64,000 nt of DNA from Microvirga sp. Mcv34 (GCF_024519725.1 NZ_JALJRK010000028.1:1-64000); one strand, 5' to 3'. Positions 36,101 to 47,271 are shown, numbered from the stretch's first letter. The notes: a model not told the origin generated them from the sequence alone. Made by a program: numbers and translations.

Positions 36101-36940
36101 TTACCGTTCCGCTTTCGACGTGAGCGCAAACACGCTCGCGATCCCGCCAACGCCCAGCATCAGCAGCAGACTCACCGCATTGATCGCTGGTGTCGCGCCC
36201 TCGCGCATCTGGCCGTACATGGTGATCGGCAGCGGTGCGTCGGAGCCGACCAGCATCAGGGTCGTGTTGAAGTTCTCGAACGACATGAGCAGAGCCACGA
36301 GCCCAGCGCCGATGAGCGCGGGGCTCAAGAACGGCAGCGTGACGGTGCGCAGCACGCGAGTGCGGCTGGCGCCGAGGTCGAAGGCCGCCTCTTCCAGCGA
36401 ACGGTCGAACTTGCGCAGGCGTGCCGCGATGATGAGGGTCGAGATCGTCAGGATGAACGACAGCTGCCCCAGGATCACGAGGGTCAGGCCGGGCCGCAGG
36501 AAATCGAGATCCGTCTGAAGCCATTCCTCGAGCCCGTTCGCCAGCCGGGAGAAGAAGGCGAGGATCGAGATGCCGAGCACCACGCCGGGAATGACGAGCG
36601 GCCAGAGCATCATCATGGCCAGGAAAGTCTTGCCGCGAAACTCGGCCCGCTCCAGCACCCAGGCGTTGACCGTGCCGAGGAGAACCGCCAGCACGGCCAC
36701 GGGTACCGCGACCTTGAAGCTGTTGCCGATGCTGTCAAGCCAGATCGGATCCGCCAGCACGCCGGGCTTGCCGAACACGGCGCCCGTGCCGAAGAACCAT
36801 TCGAGGGTGAAGCCCCGCCAGGGCGGCGACGGGAACGGGCTCGCGTTGAACGCGAAGATCGCCACGATGAGCAGCGGCGCGAACAGGAAGACGTAGAACG
36901 CCGCGATGTAGAGTTTCCAGGCGATGGTCGGGCGGTTCAT
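36101..36940 (-). CDS. Polyamine-type ABC transporter permease (PotC type)
   Basis: Permease of 279 residues with about six membrane segments, beginning MNRPTIAWKLYIAAF. The docking loop is EEAAFDLGASRTRVLRTVTL. The ATG at 36940 lies five bases after the upstream permease stop; longer frames run back into that gene. Last gene of the importer cluster. The facing hypothetical gene ends 32 bases away. Confidence 0.93.
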   Translation of the reverse strand: MNRPTIAWKLYIAAFYVFLFAPLLIVAIFAFNASPFPSPPWRGFTLEWFFGTGAVFGKPGVLADPIWLDSIGNSFKVAVPVAVLAVLLGTVNAWVLERAEFRGKTFLAMMMLWPLVIPGVVLGISILAFFSRLANGLEEWLQTDLDFLRPGLTLVILGQLSFILTISTLIIAARLRKFDRSLEEAAFDLGASRTRVLRTVTLPFLSPALIGAGLVALLMSFENFNTTLMLVGSDAPLPITMYGQMREGATPAINAVSLLLMLGVGGIASVFALTSKAER

Positions 36941-36945
36941 GGTCG

Positions 36946-37815
36946 TCAGGCCTGTTTCAGGGTGGTGCCGAGGCTCTGGCCGGTGAGGCGCAGGCCCAGC
37001 CACACGATGGCCGAGGAGAGCAGCAGGAGCAGCATGCCGAAGGCCGCGCCCTGGGGCCAGTTGAAGCGCGTGATGAACTGCGCGTAGATCTGCTCGGTGA
37101 ACCACAGGCCGTTCTTGCCGCCGAGCAGCACCGGCGTGGCGAAGTTGCCGACGGTGAGCATGAATACGATGATCGAGCCCGCCACGATGCCGGGCATCGC
37201 ATGGGGAATGACGATCCGGCGCAGAACCGTCCAGCGGCTGCCGCCGAGATCGAAGCCCGCCTCGACCACGGATTGATCCAGGCTTTCCAGCGCGTTGGCC
37301 AGGGGCACGATCATGAACAGCAGGCCGCCATAGACGAGGCCCAGGATCACGGCGCCGTCGTTATAGAGAAGCTCCACGGGCTGGTCTGCGAGGCCGACCG
37401 CACGAAGGACATAGGAAATCACGCCCGTCTCGCGCAGAAGCATCATCCAGCCGAGGGTGCGCACGAGTTCCGACACCCAGAACGGCAGGAGACAGAGCAG
37501 CAGCAGCATCGCCTTGACGCGCCCCTGCGCCACGCGGGCGATGTAGAGCGCGATGGGAAAGGCGAGCACGAGGGTCAGGGCCGTCACCAGGATCGACATG
37601 AAGGCCGTGCGCGCGAAGGTGCGCCAGTAGAGCGGCTCGGTGAAGAACTCGAGGTAATTGCCGAAGCCGAAGGCGTAGACCCGCGGCGCGACGCGCTCGC
37701 TGAAGGAGAGGACGAGGATCTCTACGTGCGGCAGCACGATGAGAAGCCCGAGCCACAGGATCGCGGGAGCGACCAGCAGGAAGAACGTGAGGCGCGATGC
37801 CTGTTTCGTCATCAT
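36946..37815 (-). CDS. Polyamine-type ABC transporter permease (PotB type)
   Basis: Permease of 289 residues with about six membrane segments, the first being LTFFLLVAPAILWLGLLIVL. The docking loop is EAGFDLGGSRWTVLRRIVIPHA. It overlaps the ATPase gene as ATGA and precedes the PotC-type permease, giving the order potD-like, potA-like, potB-like, potC-like. Confidence 0.94.
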   Translation of the reverse strand: MMTKQASRLTFFLLVAPAILWLGLLIVLPHVEILVLSFSERVAPRVYAFGFGNYLEFFTEPLYWRTFARTAFMSILVTALTLVLAFPIALYIARVAQGRVKAMLLLLCLLPFWVSELVRTLGWMMLLRETGVISYVLRAVGLADQPVELLYNDGAVILGLVYGGLLFMIVPLANALESLDQSVVEAGFDLGGSRWTVLRRIVIPHAMPGIVAGSIIVFMLTVGNFATPVLLGGKNGLWFTEQIYAQFITRFNWPQGAAFGMLLLLLSSAIVWLGLRLTGQSLGTTLKQA

Positions 37816-38897
37816 GCGGCGAAGACCTTCATGGCATCCGCCGTCCAGCCCACATGGATCGGCGCACCGACCTCGATGCCGGCAAGGGGACCTGCCTGGG
37901 GCAGCACGGCACGGACCGGCTGGTCGAAGCCGAGCGTGTCGATGAGTAGGCTCGAATTGGCCCCGTCGAAGAGCACGGCCGAGACCCGTCCCTCGAAGCG
38001 GTTCGGGAGGTCGCGCAAAGCCGGCTGGCTCGGCGCCAGGGCGATCGCTTCCGGTCGCACGAAGGCGATAGCCGCCTTCTGCGAGACACGGCCTGACCCT
38101 TGAGTCACCATGCCCGATGGCAATTGCAGGGCGACAGTGCCATCGGACGACGACACGATCTCTCCCGGCCAGCGGTTCGTCTCGCCGACGAAGCTCGCCA
38201 CGAAGGGCGTGGCCGGGTTGTGATAGAGCTCGCGCGGGCTTCCCACCTGCTCGAACTTGCCTTGGTTCATCACGGCGATGCGGTCGGACATGACGAGCGC
38301 TTCGGACTGGTCGTGCGTGATGTACACGAAGGTGGTGTTGAAGGTGCCCTGCAGCTGCTTCAGCTCGATCTTCATGTGCTCGCGCAGCTTCAGGTCGAGG
38401 GCGCCGAGAGGCTCGTCGAGGAGCACGAGGGTCGGCTCCAGCACGAGGCAGCGGGCAATGGCCACGCGCTGCCGCTGGCCGCCGGACAAAGCCATCACGC
38501 GACGCTCGCCGAAACCTTTCAGGCCGACGCGCTCCAGCATGCGCTCCGCGCGCTCCTGCGCATCCTCACGGGGCACGCCGCGGCAGGAGAGCCCATAGGC
38601 CACGTTCTCGCCCACACTCATCATGGGAAAGAGCGCGAGGCTCTGAAACACCATGTTGACCGGGCGTTTGTTGGCCGGAACGCCGATCATCGAGCGCCCA
38701 CGAATGCGGATGTCGCCGGAGGTCGGATGCTCGAACCCCGCGATCATGCGCATCAGGGTGGTCTTGCCGCAGCCGGAGGGACCAAGGATCGAAAAGAACT
38801 CACCGGGAGCGACGCTGAACGTCACGTCGTCGACGGCCGCATGGCTACCGAAACGCTTCGTGACGTTGACGATATCGAGATCAGTTGAAGGGGCCAT
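37812..38897 (-). CDS. Polyamine-type ABC transporter ATPase (PotA type)
   Basis: ATPase of 361 residues. Walker A is GPSGCGKTTLMRMI, the signature is LSGGQRQRVAIARCL, and Walker B is LVLLDEPLGALD. The C-terminal TOBE domain runs from about 270. PotA-like sequences transport spermidine, putrescine or related cations; the ligand here is inferred from the binding protein. Confidence 0.94.
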   Translation of the reverse strand: MAPSTDLDIVNVTKRFGSHAAVDDVTFSVAPGEFFSILGPSGCGKTTLMRMIAGFEHPTSGDIRIRGRSMIGVPANKRPVNMVFQSLALFPMMSVGENVAYGLSCRGVPREDAQERAERMLERVGLKGFGERRVMALSGGQRQRVAIARCLVLEPTLVLLDEPLGALDLKLREHMKIELKQLQGTFNTTFVYITHDQSEALVMSDRIAVMNQGKFEQVGSPRELYHNPATPFVASFVGETNRWPGEIVSSSDGTVALQLPSGMVTQGSGRVSQKAAIAFVRPEAIALAPSQPALRDLPNRFEGRVSAVLFDGANSSLLIDTLGFDQPVRAVLPQAGPLAGIEVGAPIHVGWTADAMKVFAA

Positions 38898-38970
38898 AAC
38901 GCTGCTACGTGAGAAAGATCATTCCCGCGGCACGCGCACCGTGCGGATTCGAACGGCGCTGCTTGAAACG

Positions 38971-39012
38971 GGCACCGGATCCCAAATGGACAATCCACTT
39001 CGGATCCGATGC
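38971..39012. repeat. Palindromic repeat between binding protein and ATPase genes
   Basis: Imperfect inverted repeat, GCACCGGATCC with GGATCCGATGC, around CAAATGGACAATCCACTT. It resembles the family at 9725-9774. It lies in the 262-base gap between the two polyamine transporter genes, which otherwise shows no gene. Confidence 0.6.
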
Positions 39013-39114
39013 CTGCCGGGGATGGTGATAGACAAGCGCATCATGCGGAATGTGAACCCGGATTTCACGAACGCTGCCTTCTGGGGCAGCCGAACGATAT
39101 GCGCTTAAGGAATT

Positions 39115-39146
39115 GAGCATCGGACCCGAAAGCGGGTCCGATGCTC
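39115..39146. repeat. Perfect palindromic repeat after the binding protein gene
   Basis: A 14-bp perfect stem (GAGCATCGGACCCG with its complement) and a 4-base loop (AAAG). It starts 13 bases past the binding protein stop on its downstream side and shares the GAGCATCGGACCC arm with 9725-9774. It probably stabilises or ends the binding protein message. Confidence 0.8.
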
Positions 39147-39159
39147 TCGGACGGGCTTT

Positions 39160-40239
39160 TTACGAACCGGCCTTCAGACGATCGAGAACCTTGCCCTCGA
39201 TCTCCTCGATGCCGGCCGGCACGGCCGGATACCACTTGATGTTGTCGATGGCGGCCTTCGGGAAGCTTTCGGCGAATTGATCCTTCAGCTTGCCCTGCAT
39301 GAGCTTGTCGGCGCCGTTCGAAGCCGTGAAGTTGCCCGCGGAGGCCGCGACTTTCGCGGCGATCTCGGGCTTCATGTTGAAGTTGATCCACTTATAGGCG
39401 GCATCGTCATTGCGGCCCTTGGCGGGGATCGCGAAGGTGTCGACCCAGCCCAGCGCGCCCGATTTCGGAGCGATGAACTTGATGTCGGGGTTCTCGGAAT
39501 TGAGCTTCCAGCCGCCCGTGTCCCAGGCCATGGCCGCCACCACTTCGCCGGAGCGCAGGGCGTTGAGGAGCTGGTCCTTGCCGTCCCAGAAGAACTTCAC
39601 GTTCTTCTTGCACTCGGCGAGCTTGGCCCCGACCTTGTCCATCATGGCCGCATAAGCCTTGGCGTCGCCATAGGATGCGAAGGGATCCATGCCGTTGGCG
39701 AAGGCGAAGGCGATGAGCGCGGGACGCTTGGCGCGGAAGCTGGTCTTGCCGGCAAGGGCGGCATCGCAGAGATCGTTGTAATCGGCGACCTTCGGGGCCG
39801 CCTTGGTGTTCACGATCAGGCCGTCGGTACCCCAGATATGGGGAACGCCGTAGACCTTGCCGCCGACCGTGGTGTTCTTCTTGGTCGCTTCCAGCATCGA
39901 GGCGATGAACTGATCGGACTTGAGCTTCGAGAGGTCGAGCGGCTTGTAGATGCCGAACTCCGCCTGCGGGCCGGCGATGCGGTCCTGGCTCGGCTGGACG
40001 AGGTCGAAGCCTGTGCCCTGTGTGGCGCGCAGCTTGGAGATCATTTCCTCGTTGTTCGAGAGGGTCACCTCGACCTCGATCCCGGTCTCTTTCGTGAACT
40101 GGTCGATCACATCCTTCGGTGCGTAATCGGCCCAGGTCAGAAGCCGCAGCTTCTCGGCGGCCTGCGCCGTACCGACGACCATGAGAGCGGCGAGAGCCGT
40201 AGCCAGCTTCAGGCTGGCGCGTTTGGTCAACATCTTCAT
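39160..40239 (-). CDS. Polyamine-type ABC transporter substrate-binding protein
   Basis: Periplasmic binding protein of the PotD/PotF class, 359 residues. The signal peptide (LKLATALAALMVVGTAQAA) precedes EKLRLLTWADYAPKDVIDQF, and further typical sequence is GFDLVQPSQDRI and GVPHIWGTDGLIVNT. Being separated from the ATPase gene by hairpins, it may be made in excess over the membrane parts, as is common for binding proteins. Confidence 0.93.
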   Translation of the reverse strand: MKMLTKRASLKLATALAALMVVGTAQAAEKLRLLTWADYAPKDVIDQFTKETGIEVEVTLSNNEEMISKLRATQGTGFDLVQPSQDRIAGPQAEFGIYKPLDLSKLKSDQFIASMLEATKKNTTVGGKVYGVPHIWGTDGLIVNTKAAPKVADYNDLCDAALAGKTSFRAKRPALIAFAFANGMDPFASYGDAKAYAAMMDKVGAKLAECKKNVKFFWDGKDQLLNALRSGEVVAAMAWDTGGWKLNSENPDIKFIAPKSGALGWVDTFAIPAKGRNDDAAYKWINFNMKPEIAAKVAASAGNFTASNGADKLMQGKLKDQFAESFPKAAIDNIKWYPAVPAGIEEIEGKVLDRLKAGS

Positions 40240-40380
40240 CCTCCAGTGTGGCTGGGCTTTTTACCCATGTTCCCCAGTTGCAAAACTATATGACAGTTGA
40301 ACGACGCGCTAGGGGGTCCGAAGCCGGCTTACTAACCTTCCTGAATGGCTGACAGCCCTCCCCTGCCCCGCTATGGATAG

Positions 40381-41346
<966 letters not shown>

Positions 41347-41363
41347 GGATGTCTGATCAAGCT

Positions 41364-41505
41364 GTCATCCCGGATCCAAGCATGAGCTTGGATCCGGGAT
41401 CGCATTACGAGAATGGCGCAGAAATACCTCTCCCTCAATGAGAGAGAGCCACCGGTATCTCCTGTGCACGATCCCGGATCTGCGCTGCGCTTCGTCCGGG
41501 ATGAC
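41364..41505. repeat. Composite palindromic intergenic repeat
   Basis: Outer arms GTCATCCCGGATC and TCCGGGATGAC flank an internal perfect 15-bp hairpin (41367-41400, loop ATGA) and GATCCCGGATCTGCGC. This arrangement matches a repeat I recall as widespread in Bradyrhizobium and relatives. It lies between the convergent pip and bdhA genes. Confidence 0.8.
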
Positions 41506-41516
41506 GATCGTAAGAG

Positions 41517-42302
41517 TTACTTCGCGGTCCAGCCGCCATCCATCGAGATATTCGCGCCGGAGATCTGGCTTGCCGCGTCCGAGCACAGGAACACGGCGAG
41601 CGCCGCCACCTGGTCGACGGTCACGAATTGCTTTGTGGGCTGCGCCTCCAGGAGCACGTCGTTGATCACCTGCTCCTTGGTCAGCCCGCGCGCCTTCATG
41701 GTATCGGGGATCTGCTTTTCCACGAGCGGTGTCCAGACATAGCCGGGGCTGATGCAATTGACCGTGATGCCGTCGGTCGCCACCTCAAGCGCCACCGTCT
41801 TGGTGAGGCCCGCGATGCCGTGCTTGGCCGCCACATAGGCCGATTTGAACGGCGAGGCGACCAGCGAATGGGCCGAGGCGGTGTTGATGATGCGGCCCCA
41901 TTTGCGCGCCTTCATGCCCGGCACCGCCGCGCGGATCGCGTGGAAGGCGGACGACAGGTTGATGGCGATGATCTGGTCCCATTTCTCGACCGGGAAATTC
42001 TCCACCGGCGAGACAAACTGGATGCCCGCATTGTTGACCAGGACGTCGACGCTGCCGAAGGTGCGCTCGGCGAGGCGGATCATCTCCTCGATCTCGTGCG
42101 GCTTCGACATGTCGGCCGGTGAATAGATCGCCTTGACGCCGAACTCGCTCTCGATGCCCGCGCGCGTCTTCTCGATCTCGCCCGCGTCGCCGAAGCCGTT
42201 GATGACCACATTGGCCCCTTCCTTAGCGAGAGCTCGCGCGATGGCGAGGCCGATGCCGCTGGTCGAGCCTGTCACGACAGCTGTCTTGGATGTCAAAGTC
42301 AT
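41517..42302 (-). CDS. bdhA: 3-hydroxybutyrate dehydrogenase
   Basis: Short-chain dehydrogenase, 261 residues, interconverting 3-hydroxybutyrate and acetoacetate in polyhydroxybutyrate turnover. The Rossmann motif is TGSTSGIG, the structural NNAG is present, and the catalytic Tyr-x3-Lys is YVAAK. The C-terminal WTPLVEKQIPD segment and QPTKQFVT are typical of BdhA. No other PHB genes are adjacent. Confidence 0.95.
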   Translation of the reverse strand: MTLTSKTAVVTGSTSGIGLAIARALAKEGANVVINGFGDAGEIEKTRAGIESEFGVKAIYSPADMSKPHEIEEMIRLAERTFGSVDVLVNNAGIQFVSPVENFPVEKWDQIIAINLSSAFHAIRAAVPGMKARKWGRIINTASAHSLVASPFKSAYVAAKHGIAGLTKTVALEVATDGITVNCISPGYVWTPLVEKQIPDTMKARGLTKEQVINDVLLEAQPTKQFVTVDQVAALAVFLCSDAASQISGANISMDGGWTAK

Positions 42303-42529
42303 GATCTACTCCGCTTAAGCCTGGGCTCCAGGCATGAGATGGGATGGCATAACACGAAGAACGGGACGAGGTTGAGTCTAGCAAAAAGGCGCATGGAAGG
42401 CTGACCCTCGGGCAAGCCCCCTCACCTGCTCCGGATGCATGGCCCGCTGGCTCCGGGACCCGTTGCCGGATCGGCGGCAATATGAGATGCGGGCATGAGG
42501 CCCTTCCGGTTCGTCAACAGGGGTGCATC

Positions 42530-43249
42530 GTGCCGACACCGAAAATCCTTCCCTGCGGCGACAGCGCCGTCACCGTCGAGTTCGGTGCCACGATCGACCC
42601 GGACATCAACGGGATGGTCCTCGCGCTGGACGACATCGTCCGCAGCCGCGCCCCGACGGGCCTGATCGAGACGGTGCCGACTTATCGCTCGCTCACGATC
42701 CAGTTCGATCCGGTGGCCACCGATTACGACGCGCTGGTCGCCCTCCTGGAAGCGGAAACGCAGAACCTGCCGCCCCGCAACGCCGTCGGTCGGCGCTGGC
42801 GCGTGCCGGTCGTCTATGGCGGCGAATACGGCATCGACCTCGAAGAGGTGGCAAGCCTGCACGGCCTGACACCGAACCAGGTGATCGACATCCATTCCTC
42901 GGCCGTCTACCGCATCTACATGATCGGCTTCCTGCCGGGCTTCACCTATCTCGGTGGGCTCGACAAGCGGATCGCCACGTCCCGACGGCTTCACCCCCGG
43001 GCGAAGATCCCGGCCGGCACGATCATGATCGGCGGCGAGCAGGCGGGCATCGCCCCCATGGACATGCCGAGCGGCTGGCACAATCTCGGGCTGACGCCGG
43101 TTCGGCCCTATGCGCCGGGGCGCGACCCGGTCTTCCTGTTCGCGGCCGGCGACGAAATCGTCTTCGAGCCGGTCGAAGCCTCGCGGTGGGAGGCGCTGGA
43201 AAAGGCCGCGCTTGCCGGCGAGCCCGTGGCCGAGGAGGTACGCCCATGA
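42530..43249 (+). CDS. pxpB: 5-oxoprolinase subunit B (KipI family)
   Basis: A 239-residue protein of the PxpB/KipI family. In PxpABC it takes part in ATP-dependent opening of 5-oxoproline to glutamate. Visible motifs are YRSLTIQFDP, YMIGFLPGFTYLGGLD and IPAGTIMIGGEQAGI. GTG at 42530 has AGGGG six bases upstream. It overlaps pxpC as ATGA. The PxpA subunit gene is not present in the window. Confidence 0.93.
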   Translation: MPTPKILPCGDSAVTVEFGATIDPDINGMVLALDDIVRSRAPTGLIETVPTYRSLTIQFDPVATDYDALVALLEAETQNLPPRNAVGRRWRVPVVYGGEYGIDLEEVASLHGLTPNQVIDIHSSAVYRIYMIGFLPGFTYLGGLDKRIATSRRLHPRAKIPAGTIMIGGEQAGIAPMDMPSGWHNLGLTPVRPYAPGRDPVFLFAAGDEIVFEPVEASRWEALEKAALAGEPVAEEVRP

Positions 43250-44280
43250 CCGATCTCGTGGTGAAATCCTGCGGCCCGATGACCTCCCTGCAGGATCGCG
43301 GACGCATCGGCTACCAGGGCTTCGGCGTCTCGCCCTCGGGCGCCATGGACCGCCGCGCCCTGGCGATGGCCAATGCGCTCGTCGGCAACCCGCCCGAGAC
43401 GGCCGCCATCGAGTTCGTGAATCTCGGCGGTGCCTTCACGTGCGAGGGCGGCGACCTTCATGTGGCGCTCGTCGGCGCCGGATGCTCCGCCAGCATCGAC
43501 GGAACGCCGGTGGCGCCGCAGACCTCCGCAATCCTCAAGGAAGGCCAGGTCCTGGAGGTGGGACATCTGCGGACCGGCACTTTTGCCTATCTTGCCGTTG
43601 CGGGAGGTTTTGCGGTCGCGCCGGAACTGGGAAGCCTGTCGTTCCACCTGCGCTCCCGGCTGGGGGGCCTGAAAGGCGCTCCGCTGAAGGCGGGAGACCG
43701 CCTTCCTGGCCGGCCGGAGGCGCAGGACCGGGAGCCGATGCAACTGACCGCCGATATCCTGGAGGAGAGCGGCCCGATCCGCGTGATGCTGGGCCCGCAG
43801 GACGATTACTTCACGCCGGAAACGATCCGCGCGTTCCTGGAGAGCGCGTTCACCATCAGCCAGCAGGCCGACCGCATGGGCTTCCAGCTCACCGGCCCGC
43901 GCCTGGAACACGCCAAGGGCTTCAACATCGTGTCGGACGGGATCGTGGACGGCCATATCCAGGTGCCGGGCAGCGGCCAGCCCATCGTGCTGATGCGCGA
44001 CCGGCAGACGGCGGGTGGCTATCCCAAGATCGCCACCGTGATCAGCGCCGATCTCGCCCGCTTGGCTCAGATGCGTCCGGGCACGGAGGTGCGTTTCCGG
44101 GCCGTGGAACGGGACGAGGCCCTGGCCGCCGCGCACCGACTGAAGGACTGGATGGCCTCCCTACCCTCGAGCCTCGCGCCCGTCCGCTTCGCGCTCACGA
44201 CGGAGCATCTTCTGAGCCGCAACCTGATCGGCGGCACGGTCGACGCGCTCGCTCCCGCGCCGGCTGAGCATCACGATTAA
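43246..44280 (+). CDS. pxpC: 5-oxoprolinase subunit C (KipA family)
   Basis: A 344-residue protein of the PxpC/KipA (biotin-dependent carboxyltransferase-like) family. The N-terminal signature TSLQDRGRIGYQGFGVSPSGAMD and FRISQQ-like sequence (FTISQQADRMGFQLTGP) plus the C-terminal VPGSGQPIVLMRDRQTAGGYP are clear. It is coupled to pxpB and followed by a hairpin shared with the convergent glcB gene. Confidence 0.94.
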   Translation: MTDLVVKSCGPMTSLQDRGRIGYQGFGVSPSGAMDRRALAMANALVGNPPETAAIEFVNLGGAFTCEGGDLHVALVGAGCSASIDGTPVAPQTSAILKEGQVLEVGHLRTGTFAYLAVAGGFAVAPELGSLSFHLRSRLGGLKGAPLKAGDRLPGRPEAQDREPMQLTADILEESGPIRVMLGPQDDYFTPETIRAFLESAFTISQQADRMGFQLTGPRLEHAKGFNIVSDGIVDGHIQVPGSGQPIVLMRDRQTAGGYPKIATVISADLARLAQMRPGTEVRFRAVERDEALAAAHRLKDWMASLPSSLAPVRFALTTEHLLSRNLIGGTVDALAPAPAEHHD

Positions 44281-44287
44281 ACGAAAA

Positions 44288-44309
44288 GGGCGCCGAACCA
44301 GCGGCGCCC
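44288..44309. terminator. Bidirectional terminator between pxpC and glcB
   Basis: GGGCGCC and GGCGCCC form a 7-bp stem with an 8-base loop. On the minus strand TTTTCGTTT follows, giving a fair terminator for glcB; on the plus strand only CTTTCC follows. Confidence 0.7.
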
Positions 44310-44318
44310 CTTTCCTGC

Positions 44319-46535
44319 TTATTTCGCCTGCGACTTCGTCTTGACGCCGCTCTCCTGGCTGCGGTCCGGCGCCCCTGCGGCCTTGGCCTCGCGGCGACGC
44401 GCATGCAGGATCCATTCGGTGTAGCCGTTGGGCTGCTCGGCGCCCTTGAAGACCAGGTCGCAGGCGGCATTCCAGGCCGGGCCTTCGAATTTGGGCGCCA
44501 TGGGACGATAGACGGGATCGCCCGCGTTCTGCCGGTCCACCACGGCCGCCATGCGGCGCAGGGTTTCCATGACCTGGTCCTTCGACACGATGCCATGGCG
44601 CAGCCAGTTGGCGAGGTGCTGACTCGAGATTCGCAGAGTCGCGCGATCCTCCATCAGCCCCACATCGTGGATATCCGGCACCTTGGAGCAGCCGACGCCC
44701 TGGTCGATCCAGCGCACCACATAGCCCAGGATACCCTGGCAGTTGTTGTCGAGCTCCTGCTGCACCGCGTCCGGCGCCCAGTTGGACTGGGAGACCGGAA
44801 TGGTCAGGATGTCGGAGAGCTTGGCGCGCGGACGCGCTTTCAGCTCCTCCTGGCGGACGGGAACGTCGATCTGGTGGTAATGCAGCGCATGGAGCGTGGC
44901 GGCCGTGGGCGACGGCACCCAGGCGGTGCTGGCGCCGGCCTGCGGATGGCCGATCTTCTGCGCCAGCATGTCGGCCATCTTGTCCGGCGCCGCCCACATG
45001 CCCTTGCCGATCTGCGCCTTGCCGGGCAGGCCGCAGAGAAGCCCCACATCCACGTTGTTGTCCTCGTAGGCCTTGATCCATGCAGTCGACTTCATGTCGT
45101 TCTTGCGGATCATGGGGCCGGCTTCCATCGAGGTATGGATCTCGTCGCCGGTGCGGTCGAGGAAGCCCGTGTTGATGAACACGATGCGCTCCGCCGCCGC
45201 CCTGATGCAGGCCTTGAGGTTGACGGTGGTGCGCCGCTCCTCGTCCATGATGCCCATCTTCAGCGTATTGCGGGCAAGACCCAGCATGTCCTCGACGGCC
45301 GCGAAGAGATCGTTGGCGAAGGCCACCTCGTCGGGCCCGTGCATCTTGGGCTTCACGATATAGACCGAGCCCGCGCGGCTGTTGCGCAGCGGACCGGTGC
45401 CCTTGAGGTCGTGGATGGCGATCAGCGAGGTGACGGCGGCATCGAGGATGGTCTCGGGGATCTCCTCGCCCGCCTCGTCCAGCACCGCATCGGTGAACAT
45501 GTGGTGGCCGACATTGCGCACCAGCATGAGGCTGCGCCCATGCAGGCGCAGTTCCCCGCTGCTCGGCATGGTGTACACGCGATCAGGGTTGAGACGGCGC
45601 TCGACGGTCTTGCCGCCCTTCTCGAAGCTCTCGACGAGGTCGCCCTTCATGAGCCCAAGCCAGGTGCGGTAGACTTGGACCTTGTCCTCGGCGTCCACGG
45701 CCGCGACGGAATCCTCCAGGTCCATGATGGTGGAGACGGCCGATTCCATCACCACGTCCGCGATCCCGGCCGGATCCTCGGCGCCGATCGGGTGCGAGCG
45801 GTCGATGCGGATATCGAGATGCAGGTTGTTGTGGCGCAGGAGCACGGAGGACGGGCTGGCCGCATCGCCCTGGTAGCCGACGAACTGGGTCGGGTCGATC
45901 AGGCCGGTTTCGGTGCCGTCCTGCAGGGTGACGATGAGAGCTCCGTCCCTGTCCGCATAGCTGGCCGCGTCCCGATGGCTGCCGCCGGCGAGCGGTGCTG
46001 CCCGATCCAGCACCTCGCGGGCGCGCTCGACGACCTTGGCGCCGCGTTCCTTGTTGTAGCCGCCCGACCGGGTGGCGCCGTCGTCCTCGGGGATCGCATC
46101 GGTGCCGTAGAGGGCATCGTAGAGGCTGCCCCAGCGGGCATTGGCGGCATTGAGCGCATAGCGGGCATTGGAGACCGGGACCACGAGCTGGGGACCGGCG
46201 ATGCGGGCGATCTCGTCGTCCATGTGATGCGTCTGAACCGAGAAATCCTCCGGCTCGGGCAGCACATAGCCGATATCGCGCAGGAAGCGCTCATAATCCG
46301 CCTGATCGAAGGCCTTCCCGGCCCGGCTGCGGTGATACTCGTCGATCTGCCCCTGGATCTTGTCGCGGACGGCGAGCAGCTCGCGGTCTCGGGGCGCGAA
46401 ATCCCGGACGAGCCCGGCCAGGCCGGCCCAGAAGGCGGAACTCGATACTCCCGTGCCCGCGAGCGCTTCCCGTTCGATGAAATCGTGAAGAACCGGTGCA
46501 ACCTGGAGGCCGTTCGTCTGGACGCGCGTCGTCAT
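44319..46535 (-). CDS. glcB: Malate synthase G
   Basis: Condenses glyoxylate with acetyl-CoA to malate in glyoxylate assimilation, 738 residues, the G-type length. Recognisable sequence includes [47 protein letters not shown]-like ([16 protein letters not shown]) and [20 protein letters not shown]. No isocitrate lyase gene is adjacent. The 155-base gap before the start holds an AT-rich stretch, probably the promoter. Confidence 0.97.
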   Translation of the reverse strand: MTTRVQTNGLQVAPVLHDFIEREALAGTGVSSSAFWAGLAGLVRDFAPRDRELLAVRDKIQGQIDEYHRSRAGKAFDQADYERFLRDIGYVLPEPEDFSVQTHHMDDEIARIAGPQLVVPVSNARYALNAANARWGSLYDALYGTDAIPEDDGATRSGGYNKERGAKVVERAREVLDRAAPLAGGSHRDAASYADRDGALIVTLQDGTETGLIDPTQFVGYQGDAASPSSVLLRHNNLHLDIRIDRSHPIGAEDPAGIADVVMESAVSTIMDLEDSVAAVDAEDKVQVYRTWLGLMKGDLVESFEKGGKTVERRLNPDRVYTMPSSGELRLHGRSLMLVRNVGHHMFTDAVLDEAGEEIPETILDAAVTSLIAIHDLKGTGPLRNSRAGSVYIVKPKMHGPDEVAFANDLFAAVEDMLGLARNTLKMGIMDEERRTTVNLKACIRAAAERIVFINTGFLDRTGDEIHTSMEAGPMIRKNDMKSTAWIKAYEDNNVDVGLLCGLPGKAQIGKGMWAAPDKMADMLAQKIGHPQAGASTAWVPSPTAATLHALHYHQIDVPVRQEELKARPRAKLSDILTIPVSQSNWAPDAVQQELDNNCQGILGYVVRWIDQGVGCSKVPDIHDVGLMEDRATLRISSQHLANWLRHGIVSKDQVMETLRRMAAVVDRQNAGDPVYRPMAPKFEGPAWNAACDLVFKGAEQPNGYTEWILHARRREAKAAGAPDRSQESGVKTKSQAK

Positions 46536-46691
46536 CGTTCCCGCTTTCGGTGCTAAAGGGCTTTGCCTTAGCTTAAGGCACTGCGACTAAAAATGAAGAT
46601 CGACGTCGTTTCCATCAGAAAAAGGACGAACGATCAGCCTAAAGACAATGCTTTGGGAGTATATTCAGCTCTCCGGCCAGGATCAGGCAAC

Positions 46692-46720
46692 AAAAAAGCC
46701 GCCAGAAGGCGGCTCTTTTT
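46692..46720. terminator. Terminator after tRNA-Ala
   Basis: A 7-bp stem (AGCCGCC with GGCGGCT, loop AGAA) flanked by A-rich and T-rich runs on both sides, so it can act on both strands. On the minus strand the run after the stem is TTTTTTG, eight bases past the tRNA 3' end. Confidence 0.9.
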
Positions 46721-46728
46721 GAGGGATT

Positions 46729-46804
<76 letters not shown>

Positions 46805-46884
46805 ATTTTCGGCCGCGGCGCTTGGGGTCCGCAGCGGTCTCTGGCGAAGCAGAGGCGTCTCTATAGTCGCCTCCGATCCGAGGT

Positions 46885-47271
46885 TCAAGCCTCTTCGTCG
46901 TCTTCCAGATCGCTGTCGATCAGGTCGGACACGTCGTCGTCGCCCTCTTCCTCGTCCTCGAGGAAGGTATCGTCGTCGGCCACGTCGTCAGCCACGTCGA
47001 TATCGTCGTCGACCGGGATATCCTTCTCGTTCTCGCCGGCCTCGACCTCGTCGAGGGAGACCATCTCGGGCCCGGTCGATTCGAGCTCGGTCTCGTCGTC
47101 GTCAGGGGCGGCGGCGGCGCGGGCGGCCACGGGGGCGGCGACGCGGCTCATGGCGACGGCCTGGAAGACGGTGCCGCATTTCGGGCAGACCGCCGGGTCC
47201 TTGTTGAGATCGTAGAATTTCGCGCCGCAGCTCATGCACTGGCGCTTCAAGCCGAGTTCCGGTTTGGCCAC
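46885..47271 (-). CDS. TIGR02300 family acidic zinc-ribbon protein
   Basis: A 128-residue alphaproteobacterial protein. The N-terminal zinc ribbon is CMSCGAKFYD followed by CPKCGTVF (about residues 12-36); the rest is Ala-rich and then strongly acidic (many Asp/Glu from about 55 on), ending DSDLEDDEEA. The function is not known. The linkage to aroA and cmk is typical of Rhizobiales. The promoter region is shared with divergent aroA. Confidence 0.93.
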   Translation of the reverse strand: MAKPELGLKRQCMSCGAKFYDLNKDPAVCPKCGTVFQAVAMSRVAAPVAARAAAAPDDDETELESTGPEMVSLDEVEAGENEKDIPVDDDIDVADDVADDDTFLEDEEEGDDDVSDLIDSDLEDDEEA

